Part shown: positions 9,003 through 18,202 of the stretch, piece after piece | Numbering within the stretch: position 1 is the first letter of the stretch | How the letters are laid out: every line of letters begins with the position of its first letter | Assembly: GCA_016280955.1 (NCBI GenBank) | Contig: JAEEHV010000023.1 | Location: 62,001-126,000, forward strand | Length of the DNA: 64,000 nt | Origin: Candidatus Gastranaerophilales bacterium | Lineage (GTDB): Bacteria; Cyanobacteriota; Vampirovibrionia; Gastranaerophilales; Gastranaerophilaceae | Direction of reading: 5' to 3' | The notes under the pieces: model-generated | What the model was told of the DNA's origin: nothing | Database searches by the model: none | The model's input: only the letters and a program-made list of their open reading frames with translations | Position numbers and translations under genes: made by a program

Positions 9003-10562
9003 ATGAACGGTAATTTTAATGAATATAAGTACAATAACTGTTCTGCAAGAGGAGTTTGTTCAACAAATCCGAAAACAACTTCTTTGCAGAGGGTTATATT
9101 CAGGTATATCAAGCATTTGGCATACTATGCTCTGAAAATAAGGGATTCGGAAAAAGAAACGGAAAATATAAAAAAACTGATTCTTTTTTCCGTGTCAATT
9201 CTGGCTTCTAATATTGAATTTTCAGAAACAGACTTCTATTCTTTAAAAAATTCTTTTGAAAAAACAACGGATGCAGCTATTTCAAAATATAAATCCGTCT
9301 GCAAACAGCAAGGGTGTAAGGCAGATATTTTAAAACCTTTTATCCGTTGTAAAAAGAATGATGACATTATTAGTTATATAAAACTGGGCGAAAAGGAATT
9401 TAGTAAATCCGGTAAAAATTTTTCTGCTGAAAAATTGAATCTTTACGAAATTTTATTCTTAATAATAAAGAGTTTATGTATTAATATAATCAGTGCATTC
9501 AGTTATAATATTAATACGGATGAATACTATGAAACCCTTCTGCTTACCCTAAATTCACTAATTGAATTTAATGCGGGGGTTGATGATATAAAATTACAAA
9601 TTTTTGACATTGCAAATTCAGATTATGAATTAATGAAAAAAATACGTGCCGCACAAGAAGATTATTATGGGGAACAAACCGCTGCGGAAGTTTCATATAC
9701 TACAAAATCAGGTAAAGCTGTGCTTGTAGTCGGTTCAGATATATCTGAATTGGAAAAAATACTTAAAGCATTAAAAGAATATGATATTTATACTCATGAT
9801 GAAATGCTTATTGCTCATACCTTTCCTCGTTTGAAAGAATATTCAAATTTAAAGGGGCAGTATGGTATGGGTTATGAAAACTGCCTTTTGGATTTTTCAA
9901 CTTTCCCCGGTCCTATTATATTAACCAGAAATTCGTTATATAATGTGGAAAATTTATACAGAGGACGGCTTTTTTCAACAGATTTTGTACATTCCAGAGG
10001 AGTTATTAGAATACAAAACAATGATTATTCCGAAGTTATACAATCCGCAGAGGCTTCAAAAGGCTTTAAAACCGGAAAAGTTTGTGACTCTGAGCTGATA
10101 GGATTTAATTATAATGAGGTTTTAAATAAATTAAATCAGTATTTTGAAAATGAAGCCTATACAGGAGTTGTCATTCTCGGGAATCCGGAAGGCGACAACT
10201 TTATGACGGAATATTACAGAACTCTTAAGGAGCATATCCCTGAAAATTTCTTTGTAATATCAATGTATTGCTGCAAAGCCAAGGATAATCTGTTTAGTAT
10301 AAATGCTCCTTATGACAACTATGCTCTTTCATATATTGCGGAAAAAGCAGCAGGCAAAAAAACAGTCAGTGTATTTATGCCGTTATGCAAAAGACATACC
10401 GTTACCGATTTGATATATTTATCCGAAAATAAAAATATTAATATTTTTTGGAACACAAAATGCTGCACATTTATTAATCCTGCTGTTATCAAATCTGTTT
10501 GCGAACTGGCCGGAATACATATTATTTCAACACCAAAGCAAGATATTGAAAAATTGATATAA
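9003..10562 (+). CDS. Divergent hybrid-cluster-protein (Hcp) homologue lacking most metal ligands
   Basis: 519 residues aligning by eye to Hcp/hydroxylamine reductase throughout. GVCSTNP-TTSLQ near residue 17 matches the Hcp N-terminus, KAVLVVGSDISEL the ligand-His strand, YTHDEMLIAH the Glu ligand (Glu267), FPGPIILTRNSLYN the TTNC strand, and NIFWNTKC-TFINPAVI the C-terminal LGPTLPAF region. Cys13 and Cys19 keep half of the first cluster; the first CxxC pair is missing. At hybrid-cluster positions, the His is Ser (VGSDI), the TTNC Cys is Ser, and the GGCDG and GQCND Cys are gone; one Cys (SMYCC), Glu267 and the final Lys remain. It may bind an altered cluster or none. No clear ribosome-binding site precedes the ATG. 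Confidence 0.78.
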   Translation: MNGNFNEYKYNNCSARGVCSTNPKTTSLQRVIFRYIKHLAYYALKIRDSEKETENIKKLILFSVSILASNIEFSETDFYSLKNSFEKTTDAAISKYKSVCKQQGCKADILKPFIRCKKNDDIISYIKLGEKEFSKSGKNFSAEKLNLYEILFLIIKSLCINIISAFSYNINTDEYYETLLLTLNSLIEFNAGVDDIKLQIFDIANSDYELMKKIRAAQEDYYGEQTAAEVSYTTKSGKAVLVVGSDISELEKILKALKEYDIYTHDEMLIAHTFPRLKEYSNLKGQYGMGYENCLLDFSTFPGPIILTRNSLYNVENLYRGRLFSTDFVHSRGVIRIQNNDYSEVIQSAEASKGFKTGKVCDSELIGFNYNEVLNKLNQYFENEAYTGVVILGNPEGDNFMTEYYRTLKEHIPENFFVISMYCCKAKDNLFSINAPYDNYALSYIAEKAAGKKTVSVFMPLCKRHTVTDLIYLSENKNINIFWNTKCCTFINPAVIKSVCELAGIHIISTPKQDIEKLI

Positions 10563-10614
10563 TTAATTATTTGTTGTATATTAAAAAAGTAATGAAAAGG
10601 GGCTTTGGGTTTTA

Positions 10615-11436
10615 ATGTTGAAAATAATATCTGACAGTTTTAAAATAACAAACAAATTTTTGGTTTTGGCAACTCCTTTGATATTTTTCTCGTTGTTGTC
10701 AAGTTTATATCTGATATTTTCAGGAAATAACGGAATCATAAGTTCTATAATTACATTTGTTCTGTTTTTCCTTATGCTCAGTGCATTTTTATCCGGTTGG
10801 CTTTATATGGTTGCAAAGGCTGTTAAAGATCCTGACAGTGAAAATGCGGATGCTCTTATTATGGATTTTCCCGCAGGTGTCGGTGAATATTTTTTAATTA
10901 TACCCTGTGTAATTATCAATATTTGTATTGTAAGTATAATTTTAACTGTTATAGCTTGTATATTGGGTGTTAAATTTATCGGAAATCCAAATGTATCATA
11001 CGAACAGATTTATAATGCAATGACAACAATTACGGCAATGAAGGAATTTGCAGCTTCACTTACACATGAGCAGTTAGTGAAAATAGAGGCTTGGAATTTG
11101 CTGCTTTTCGGAACAACTACAGTAATTTCATTTATTAATATGTTTTATTCTCCGGCAGTATTATTCAAAAAGAAAAATCCTTTTGTAGCATATTGGGTAT
11201 GTTTTAGGGATTTGTTCAGCTACAGATTTTTAAATAATGTTGTTTTATTTTTATTCATAATAGTTCTTCATACAATAATATCAATGTTTGCTATGTTTTT
11301 AAGTACAAACGTTATATTATACTTTATATTTACATTAATTAAGTTTTATTTTGTAACCTATATAGCAGTTTTGGTATTTAATTACTACTATTCCAATTTT
11401 GTAAAAATAGGTTCTAAAGTAGATAAGATGGTATAA
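10615..11436 (+). CDS. Multi-pass membrane protein, unknown function
   Basis: 273 residues with about six hydrophobic helices (about 17-35, 41-68, 92-121, 162-182, 208-230, 235-262) and few charged residues. I do not recognise the family. AAAAGGGG lies 12-18 bases before the ATG. A seven-codon ORF (10592-10615, MKRGFGF) ends in TAATG overlapping this start and could couple translation. It follows the Hcp homologue on the same strand by 52 bases and may be cotranscribed. Confidence 0.75.
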   Translation: MLKIISDSFKITNKFLVLATPLIFFSLLSSLYLIFSGNNGIISSIITFVLFFLMLSAFLSGWLYMVAKAVKDPDSENADALIMDFPAGVGEYFLIIPCVIINICIVSIILTVIACILGVKFIGNPNVSYEQIYNAMTTITAMKEFAASLTHEQLVKIEAWNLLLFGTTTVISFINMFYSPAVLFKKKNPFVAYWVCFRDLFSYRFLNNVVLFLFIIVLHTIISMFAMFLSTNVILYFIFTLIKFYFVTYIAVLVFNYYYSNFVKIGSKVDKMV

Positions 11437-11440
11437 ATTT

Positions 11441-12190
11441 TTATTTTGAGAACAGATAATTTTGTGTACCGTACATATTGTTGCACCGGTGGAAACCTTC
11501 CCTTAATAAAAATTTATCAGCTTCAGCATTATATACATCAAGATAACCCAGAATTACAGTTGAACTTTTTTCAAGTCTTTTACCAAGTAATTCAGCAAGT
11601 TTTGTTTTTTCTTGTTTATTTAAATACATCCACATATTACGGCAGAATAAAATTGTATTTTCCGGCGAAAGTTTTGGAACGTCATCAAAAATATTTCCCT
11701 GTTCAAAAATAATGTTATCAGTAAGAATTTTCTTAGGTTTCATCAATAAAGCCTGATTTACATCATTTTTATATTTCTCCAATTCAATAAAATTAAGATA
11801 TTTGCATTTTGTATTTTCCTGAATCCTGAAAAAATCTTCCGCAGATATGGGGAAAATATTCTTTTTAGCCATATATATGTTGTCTGCATTCAAATCTTTT
11901 GCGATTATTGGAGTGAATTTTTTCAAATCCTGAGGGGCATGCACCAAAAGAGCCATCAGAAATGACAACGGTTCCATGCCATTAGAACAGGCATGTGCAA
12001 CTACATTAACTATCGGAACATCACGATATTTCATGCACAGAAATTTTATTAAGTTTTCCCAATCAATATCATCACGAAAACAATAAGTCGTGGTTTTATA
12101 AATAGGAATCCCTAAACGGTCTGTAATCCATCTGTTGTTAGCCTTAAAATTTTGTCTTGCATAAATATTTTGTACAGGTGATACAATCAT
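11441..12190 (-). CDS. CheR-like SAM-dependent methyltransferase
   Basis: 249 residues resembling the catalytic domain of CheR: ACSNGMEPLSFLMAL matches the CSSGEEPYS SAM-binding motif, AKDLNADNIYMAKK the acidic loop, and ILFCRNMWMYLNKQEKTKLAELL the FCRNVLIYF segment. There are no chemotaxis genes nearby, so the substrate is unknown. The first 20 residues (NIYARQNFKANNRW) look like a lineage-specific tail shared in style with other proteins here. It converges with the preceding membrane-protein gene, leaving 4 bases between stops. Confidence 0.75.
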   Translation of the reverse strand: MIVSPVQNIYARQNFKANNRWITDRLGIPIYKTTTYCFRDDIDWENLIKFLCMKYRDVPIVNVVAHACSNGMEPLSFLMALLVHAPQDLKKFTPIIAKDLNADNIYMAKKNIFPISAEDFFRIQENTKCKYLNFIELEKYKNDVNQALLMKPKKILTDNIIFEQGNIFDDVPKLSPENTILFCRNMWMYLNKQEKTKLAELLGKRLEKSSTVILGYLDVYNAEADKFLLREGFHRCNNMYGTQNYLFSK

Positions 12191-12226
12191 ACCTATACAA
12201 AAACACCAAAAATAAAATTTTGCTTT

Positions 12227-12691
12227 TTAGTCACATGAATTATTTTCTTTGCAGTTACAATCATTTCCGCACGAACATTTGCATTTACATTTTGGTGCGG
12301 TTTCTTCCAGAACCTTATCGGTTTTTTCTATTGTTTTATCTGCAGATTTTTGCATTTTTGCTCCGGCTTTTTTGATGCCTTTGGCAGTAGCATTTGAAAC
12401 TTTGTTAGCTCCTCTTACTGTTGCTTTTTTTGCTTTTTCTGCACCGCTTTTTATATGCGGAGTTGCTTTTTCGGCAGCACTTACTGATTTTTCTTTAATA
12501 AATTTTCCTGCTTTCTTTGAACCGGATTTTACACTTTCTGCAGTTTTTTCAGCTGCTGCCTGTGACATAACAGAAACAGTTTCCCAGGTTGATTCTGCCG
12601 TTGTAGGTTCTGTTACGTCTTCTGCAATTGCAGTGTTTGTTAAAATTAATCCTGTAGTCAATATTGCCAATGTAATAAATAACTTTTTCAT
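12227..12691 (-). CDS. Secreted Lys/Ala-rich helical protein with Cys-rich tail
   Basis: The chosen start (ATG at 12691) has GGAAGGGGAG just upstream and opens a clear signal peptide (MKKLFITLAILTTGLILTNT, cleavage near AIAED). A longer frame to 12763 lacks this support. The mature protein is a long Lys/Ala/Glu helix-forming region (about 40-130), then a C-terminal stretch with eight Cys in about 18 residues in CxC/CxxxC spacing. Metal binding or disulfide crosslinking is plausible but inferred. Family not recognised. Confidence 0.7.
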   Translation of the reverse strand: MKKLFITLAILTTGLILTNTAIAEDVTEPTTAESTWETVSVMSQAAAEKTAESVKSGSKKAGKFIKEKSVSAAEKATPHIKSGAEKAKKATVRGANKVSNATAKGIKKAGAKMQKSADKTIEKTDKVLEETAPKCKCKCSCGNDCNCKENNSCD

Positions 12692-12766
12692 AATGCTCCC
12701 CTTCCGTTTTGTATTATAAATACTATTATAATACATATTAGCAAATTTTAAACAATAGTACAAATA

Positions 12767-13873
12767 CTATGCTTTATACTTTTTCCAGCGGTTTTCATAC
12801 TCCTTTACCGCCTCTGCAGCGTCTTCTTCCGTATATTTGTATTTTGACAGACTTACCATAATCCTTCCGTTTGATTCATCCATAAGCTTTTTCTTTATTT
12901 TATACGGATATGTTTCATTTCCCTGAAGTCCTCCTTCATGGATATTTCTGACGACATCATCTATATATTGCTGAGCATATATAGGAATGTTCGGATGCCT
13001 TTTGATATATTCGGTAAGCGGCATGTTTTCACGGTATCTGTTTCCGTCTGCAGTTGTCAGTAAAAAGTTACCAATGGTGTTTATTCCGCCTAAAGATTCG
13101 GGAGTTACGTGTTCAATTGAACCGGTTGAGCCGATAAATAAACGTCTTGCCGCTTCTATCTGATCCCGTCTTGAATATTTAACAACAAATGCGTTTTTAC
13201 TGCTGCCTGATGTTGGCAGAAAGAGGGCTTTATTTTTTATGTCCGCAAAAATTTCTCTTTCATTCTCGTTTGGAATAATCTCTTCTAAAGAATTCAAAAA
13301 TATTTTACGTTTAAATGTATCTTGTTGTTTGTTATCAATAATAATTTGTCTGCATTTTGTGGTTTTTGCCCGAAGTTTTAGTGCCGTACCGGGAGAGAGT
13401 TTTCTAGACATAATATCAACATCATCAAGCACCATCAATTCTTCAAGTTTAAGTTTTGTAAGACAGTTAGTATAAATCATTTGTAAACAATTTCTGATAT
13501 CGTCATCCGGATTTAACTGTGAAAAATCTTTAAATATTGCATACATCGATTTTTCTGTGGGCAGCAAGCTGTCATAATAATGCCCGAGTAAACTTACAAT
13601 ATCTAATGAGTTATGACATTTTTCAAGATTCTTTTCAAAACCCCTGAGAGCTGTTCCGGGTATAATTTTGATTCCACGGTACGGACAGGTTATATCCTTA
13701 AGTTTTCTGAGTGGTTTTCCTGCCGAAGTAGAACCCTGAAATGGGATATTATAATAGTAATAGAGGTAATTTTCTTCAGTTATTCGAGGTCGATGATGCT
13801 GCTGTGGTTTTGACACAGATAATTTGCTCCTATATAAATGTGGTTGGTAATACGATATCGCCCTAACTTGCAT
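12767..13873 (-). CDS. HNH-nuclease-like protein, possibly inactive
   Basis: 368 residues. The C-terminal third has an HNH-type core, with His255 in SIEHVTPESLGG, the Asn of GNFLLTT and a final NRYRENM segment, matching the EHxxPxSxGG...NxxL pattern of HNH endonucleases. An N-terminal CPYRGIKII (Cys63) looks like half of the zinc ribbon that often precedes HNH, but the second Cys is Arg and about 180 residues of helical sequence separate it from the core. The third metal-site His is not evident. Activity is therefore doubtful. No clear ribosome-binding site. Confidence 0.6.
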   Translation of the reverse strand: MQVRAISYYQPHLYRSKLSVSKPQQHHRPRITEENYLYYYYNIPFQGSTSAGKPLRKLKDITCPYRGIKIIPGTALRGFEKNLEKCHNSLDIVSLLGHYYDSLLPTEKSMYAIFKDFSQLNPDDDIRNCLQMIYTNCLTKLKLEELMVLDDVDIMSRKLSPGTALKLRAKTTKCRQIIIDNKQQDTFKRKIFLNSLEEIIPNENEREIFADIKNKALFLPTSGSSKNAFVVKYSRRDQIEAARRLFIGSTGSIEHVTPESLGGINTIGNFLLTTADGNRYRENMPLTEYIKRHPNIPIYAQQYIDDVVRNIHEGGLQGNETYPYKIKKKLMDESNGRIMVSLSKYKYTEEDAAEAVKEYENRWKKYKA

Positions 13874-13957
13874 AAAAACTATTCTTAATACAATTTCATG
13901 ATATCAGATTTTTTAGCTTATCGCAATATTGTTACAATAGAATAAATTATTCTTTAT

Positions 13958-14818
13958 TTAACCGATATAAAGCTTTTTGTCTTCAAGTTTTGCCGGTTTT
14001 CCGACAGGTAATGTTATTTTCTCTTCCGAATGAGTTATCTTAAAGCCCCCGGCAACAGGTAATTTGGTGCGTTTGCTCAATTCTTCAAAATATTCTTGTA
14101 GCCAGCTTTCATTATCAACATCCAAAAAATCCCCCAAAATTATACCTTTGCAGTTTTTTGTAAATTGAGGAATATTTAATAACTGCTGAAACATTTTATC
14201 AATTTTATAAACCGGTTCATTTAGTTCTTCTGCAAAAAATAAAAAGTGCCCGTCAGGAATAAAATCCTGTCCGCATAATGATACGACGGTTGCAAGGTTT
14301 CCTCCCCACAGTATTCCTTCAGCAGAACCGTTGTTGTATATTTTTGTTCCTTCAAATTCTAAATTGTTACCGCAAATTGCTTTGAAAAAATTATTTTTGG
14401 TTTTTTCATTGATATTCAGAGCAAAATCGCTGCAAGCCATAGGAGAATGATAAGTTACCAAACCGGTATTTTTGTATATCATAAGCAGTAGAGCGGTTAT
14501 ATCAGAAAAACCGCAAAAAGGTTTTGGGTTTGATTTTATTATATTGTAATTTATTTTGTTAATAAGTCTTATGCAACCGTATCCGCCCCTTGCACATAAA
14601 ATTAATTTAATATCTTTATCTTCAAAAAATGAGTGTAATTCATCAACTTTTGTATCGTCATTTCCTGCCAAATAACGATTTGTATCAAAAATATTTTTTG
14701 AAAGTTTAACTTTGTATCCCAAAGTTTCAAAGTACTTTTTTGATAATTCAACTTTTTCTCTGTCACACTCTCCGGATAAAGCTATTATTCCGATTGTATC
14801 GTTATTTTCTAAAATCAT
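13958..14818 (-). CDS. ldcA: LD-carboxypeptidase family protein (MEROPS S66)
   Basis: Serine peptidase that removes the terminal D-Ala from muropeptide tetrapeptides during peptidoglycan recycling. 286 residues, with the CARGGYGCIRL oxyanion region, nucleophile Ser105 in GFSDITALL, Glu in FFAEELNEPVYK, and His in ITHSEEKITLPVG, giving the S66 Ser-Glu-His set. There is no signal peptide, consistent with a cytoplasmic recycling enzyme. The S66 family also holds microcin-immunity MccF proteins; without a microcin neighbour LdcA is more likely. Confidence 0.88.
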   Translation of the reverse strand: MILENNDTIGIIALSGECDREKVELSKKYFETLGYKVKLSKNIFDTNRYLAGNDDTKVDELHSFFEDKDIKLILCARGGYGCIRLINKINYNIIKSNPKPFCGFSDITALLLMIYKNTGLVTYHSPMACSDFALNINEKTKNNFFKAICGNNLEFEGTKIYNNGSAEGILWGGNLATVVSLCGQDFIPDGHFLFFAEELNEPVYKIDKMFQQLLNIPQFTKNCKGIILGDFLDVDNESWLQEYFEELSKRTKLPVAGGFKITHSEEKITLPVGKPAKLEDKKLYIG

Positions 14819-14859
14819 AAATTAATTCTATCACTTATCATATTTTTTAATCAATATTG

Positions 14860-15816
14860 TTAACTATGAACAAGTATTGCCGAGTCAAGTTTTTTGAATA
14901 CGTCTTTTAAATTATCAATGAGTACAATCTCGCCCCTCAGTTTTGAAGCACCCTGAAATCCGTTTAAATAGTACGGATAAAATTTCCTCACAAATTTAAC
15001 ACCAACATTTTCACCTCTGAGTTCAACTTCTTGGGTTAAATGTTTTTTAAGAGTTTCGACTTTTTCTTCTAATGTCGGCGGTGGCAGATAAATACCTTTA
15101 TTAAGATATTGTTCAATTCTGCCTATAAGTGTTACATCTCCCAATGCGGCACGACCGATTGCAACACCATCTGCCTGAGATTGTTCAAGACAATCGACTG
15201 CAGTTTCTATAGATACGACATCTCCGTTTGCAAAAACAGGAATATCTACATTTCTTTTTAATTCCGCAATTTTTTTCCAGTCAGCTTTTCCGCCATACAT
15301 TTGCGAACGGGTTCTTGCGTGAATTGTTATAAAATCCGCTCCTGCATTTTGCATTGCCTGACCGAATTCCACATAATTCATCTCATCAAAAGTATAGCCT
15401 AACCTGAATTTTACACTAAGCGGAATCGATATATTTGCTTTGACCGTTTTGACAATCTCGCATGCCAAATCCGTATTACGCATTAACGCACAACCGTCAG
15501 TTCCTTTAACAACTTTGTTTACGGGACAGCCCATATTAATGTCAATCATATCAGCATATTGTTCCAGATATTTTGCACAATCGGCAATCATTTTTGGCTT
15601 GTGTCCGCTTAATTGATATGAAATAGGCGAATGATTTTCATTACGCATGATAATATCTCCGCCCTTGGACTGTGTTAAAAATTCCGAACTTATCATCTCA
15701 GTTGTAAGCAGGGCAGATGGCGAATTTTCCCGTACCAAAGACCTTAACACATAATCAGTTATGCCGGCCATGGGAGCCAAAGAAACACGGGCAGAAATTA
15801 ACTCTTTAACCTGCAT
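14860..15816 (-). CDS. dusB: tRNA-dihydrouridine synthase (DusB type)
   Basis: FMN enzyme reducing uridines in the tRNA D-loop. The 318-residue TIM barrel begins SLAPMAGITD, with catalytic Cys97 in NMGCPVNKV, KFRLGY and HARTRSQMYGGKADW strands, and the phosphate-binding ANGDV and GVAIGRAALG motifs. The helical RNA-binding domain follows. The start overlaps the end of the upstream TPR gene by 11 bases, so the two are in one transcript. Confidence 0.95.
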   Translation of the reverse strand: MQVKELISARVSLAPMAGITDYVLRSLVRENSPSALLTTEMISSEFLTQSKGGDIIMRNENHSPISYQLSGHKPKMIADCAKYLEQYADMIDINMGCPVNKVVKGTDGCALMRNTDLACEIVKTVKANISIPLSVKFRLGYTFDEMNYVEFGQAMQNAGADFITIHARTRSQMYGGKADWKKIAELKRNVDIPVFANGDVVSIETAVDCLEQSQADGVAIGRAALGDVTLIGRIEQYLNKGIYLPPPTLEEKVETLKKHLTQEVELRGENVGVKFVRKFYPYYLNGFQGASKLRGEIVLIDNLKDVFKKLDSAILVHS

Positions 15817-17929
15817 ATGATTCCAGTTCTTTCATTCTTGATTTTGCATATTTTAAATATTCATCATCAGTTGTATATTTTACTGAGAACTGCTTGTAAT
15901 ATTTGTATGCTTCTTTGTAGTTATTTAGTGAATCATAGTCTATAGCAAGCATATAATTAACAATCGGAAATTCTTCAGAATTCTTAATTACAAACAAATA
16001 ATCGTTTATCGCCTGATTTGTTTGTTTTTGTTCATCATAAATCATAGCTCTGTAGTAATAAGCATAGGCATTTTTTGCATCTATTTTTATTGCTTCGTTA
16101 AATTTTTCAAGTGCTTTGGCAATATCCTTTTTTTCAAATAACTCAATACCCTGATTCAGAATACCAACCGTACTGTTTTGCTGTACGTAGCTTAAAAGAT
16201 TTTTTGCTTCAGACTGAGGATTTAAAGCAATCGCTTTTTTAAGGTATATTTCAGCATCTGTCCAGTTTTGTTTTTCGGAATAGATATACCCGATATAGTA
16301 CGGAATTTCCGAATTTTTAGGGTTTATAACTTCAGCTTTTTTATAATATTCAATGGCATTATCATATTCACCCAATGCCTGATAAGATGCTGCTGCACCA
16401 AGTATTGTAGCTTCTGTTGCCGGTTCAATTTCAAGATACTGTTTTATTGCTTTTTTATATTCTTTATTGTTGTAGCTTTCGGCAGCACTTGATATTCTGG
16501 TTGCATTGTAGTCGTTTTTGACTTCTTTCATTGTTCTGGCAACATCCGCATTGCCCGGAAATTTTGTTTTTGCAACATTCAGTGTCGTTATAGCGGCACC
16601 GTAATCATCTTTTGAAGCATAGCATATTGCCAGATTGGTGTATGCATCAGCTTTGGTCTGGTCATTTTGTATATATGCACGGTATGCGTAAATTGCGTTA
16701 TCTATATCGTTATCTTTGTGTAATTTGTATGCATAATCATACAAATCAAAAACCAAACCATTTTTATCAAGATATGATATAAATTCCTGCGGTGTCATGC
16801 TTTTCTTGACCAATTCCGTAACAGCAGCCCTTGCTTCTGCATTTTGCGGCTCTACTGAAAGTACGGAAGAATACAAACGCATTGCTCCCTGTGTATCACC
16901 CATTTCTGCTAATGCCTGTGCTTTATATTGCATAGCTTTTGTATTACCCGGCTCTATTGTGAGAACCGAATCATAGGCAAGAATTGCTTTTTGGTAATCT
17001 TTTTTTTGCTGGTAAAGTGTTCCTACATTCAGTCTGGTTGTGGTATTTTGCGGACTAAGTCTTTCTGCTTTACCATAATAATTGAGAGCTGATTCAAAAT
17101 CTCCCTGAGCTTGTTTTATTGCACCTAAGTTTGCATTTAGTTCCGCATCATTAGGGGTTTGTGCAAGTTTTTTTAAATAAATTCTTTCCAGTCCGTACAA
17201 TATTTCCATGTCGCCTTTTGCATCAGCCAAAGCCTTGTTATAGGCATCAACGGCACTGTCATACTGTCCGGTTAAATCAAGTGTTCTTGCATATTTTAAT
17301 TTTAATCCGCTGTCATTCGGATTTTTTTGTAATGCAATTTTATAATAATCTGCTGCTCGTTTTGTATTACCAAGCAGTTTCATTAAATCAGCAATTTGTG
17401 AGTTCGCATCAGAAGCATATTTATCACTTTCAGCTGCTTTTGAAAATTCATATGCTGCTGCCGAAAAATTTGCGACAGCTCTTAACTGTTCGGCTTTATT
17501 GTATCTGGAATCAGGAGTTGTATCAAAACTAATAACTTTGAGACACTGGTTAAGGTTATTGCTTGCAGACTGAATCATGCCGGCAGAGTTCTGAATATCC
17601 TGATTATCTTGGGGATACATTTTTAAATAAAATAATGCACTTCTGAAATCGTTAGCTGCTTTTTCAAAATTTTTCTCGGTATTTGCGTAATATGAGCCTC
17701 TTGCCAAATATGAATTAACAATTCCTATTCTTGCAGAATTGTCCAGATAGTTAATCTTCATGGCTTTTCTGAATTCAACTATAGCTGAAGAATATTGTTC
17801 TTGTTTCATATAGTTCTGGGCAGCATTATAATGTTCGGCAAAAGCTCCCATGCCTGATGCAATCCCCTGCTGTGCAGATACTGTAAAAACAGTCATACAG
17901 CACAATGTAATTATAAATTTCTTATTCAT
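15806..17929 (-). CDS. Secreted/periplasmic TPR-repeat protein
   Basis: 707 residues. A signal peptide (MNKKFIITLCCMTVFTVSA) is followed by tetratricopeptide repeats over almost the whole length, about 14-16 units of 34 residues with the usual W/LGY-A-P spacing (for example AELNANLGAIKQAQGDFESALNYY-type units). TPR proteins act as assembly scaffolds; here an envelope role is inferred from the export signal. It is the first gene of an operon with dusB. The promoter region (17940-18060) contains TTTTGTAAAC and GTTTGTAAACAAAAC, a motif repeated at other start regions. Confidence 0.88.
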   Translation of the reverse strand: MNKKFIITLCCMTVFTVSAQQGIASGMGAFAEHYNAAQNYMKQEQYSSAIVEFRKAMKINYLDNSARIGIVNSYLARGSYYANTEKNFEKAANDFRSALFYLKMYPQDNQDIQNSAGMIQSASNNLNQCLKVISFDTTPDSRYNKAEQLRAVANFSAAAYEFSKAAESDKYASDANSQIADLMKLLGNTKRAADYYKIALQKNPNDSGLKLKYARTLDLTGQYDSAVDAYNKALADAKGDMEILYGLERIYLKKLAQTPNDAELNANLGAIKQAQGDFESALNYYGKAERLSPQNTTTRLNVGTLYQQKKDYQKAILAYDSVLTIEPGNTKAMQYKAQALAEMGDTQGAMRLYSSVLSVEPQNAEARAAVTELVKKSMTPQEFISYLDKNGLVFDLYDYAYKLHKDNDIDNAIYAYRAYIQNDQTKADAYTNLAICYASKDDYGAAITTLNVAKTKFPGNADVARTMKEVKNDYNATRISSAAESYNNKEYKKAIKQYLEIEPATEATILGAAASYQALGEYDNAIEYYKKAEVINPKNSEIPYYIGYIYSEKQNWTDAEIYLKKAIALNPQSEAKNLLSYVQQNSTVGILNQGIELFEKKDIAKALEKFNEAIKIDAKNAYAYYYRAMIYDEQKQTNQAINDYLFVIKNSEEFPIVNYMLAIDYDSLNNYKEAYKYYKQFSVKYTTDDEYLKYAKSRMKELESYAG

Positions 17930-18169
17930 AACAATAATATACTATAACGATATAAAGAAGTGAATAAGTTAACAGGTGAATAAGAATTTTTGTAAACATA
18001 AATTTTAATATTTTTTATTAGTTGTTTGTAAACAAAACTTAATAAAAATTTTTAATATATTATTTTTACGAATTGTTGTTATAAAAGCACAAATGTGTTT
18101 CAGACGTGGTTTTGAGGAATTTGAAAATTTTTAACGAATTATCCAATGTTAAGTTTTGTAAAAATTTTC

Positions 18170-18196
18170 TTGACATGTATTACATGTATATAAAAT
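18170..18196 (+). promoter_or_regulatory. Candidate promoter of a plus-strand small RNA
   Basis: TTGACA (18170-18175) and TAAAAT (18191-18196) with a short 15-base spacer. The spacer contains a tandem ACATGTA repeat. There is no plus-strand gene downstream before the terminator at 18264. Confidence 0.45.
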
Positions 18197-18202
18197 TTAT
18201 TG

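Noticed and set aside
12249-12719. 156-codon plus-strand frame rich in Phe/Ala
   Set aside because: Complement of the Lys/Ala-repeat protein, which has a signal peptide and ribosome-binding site.
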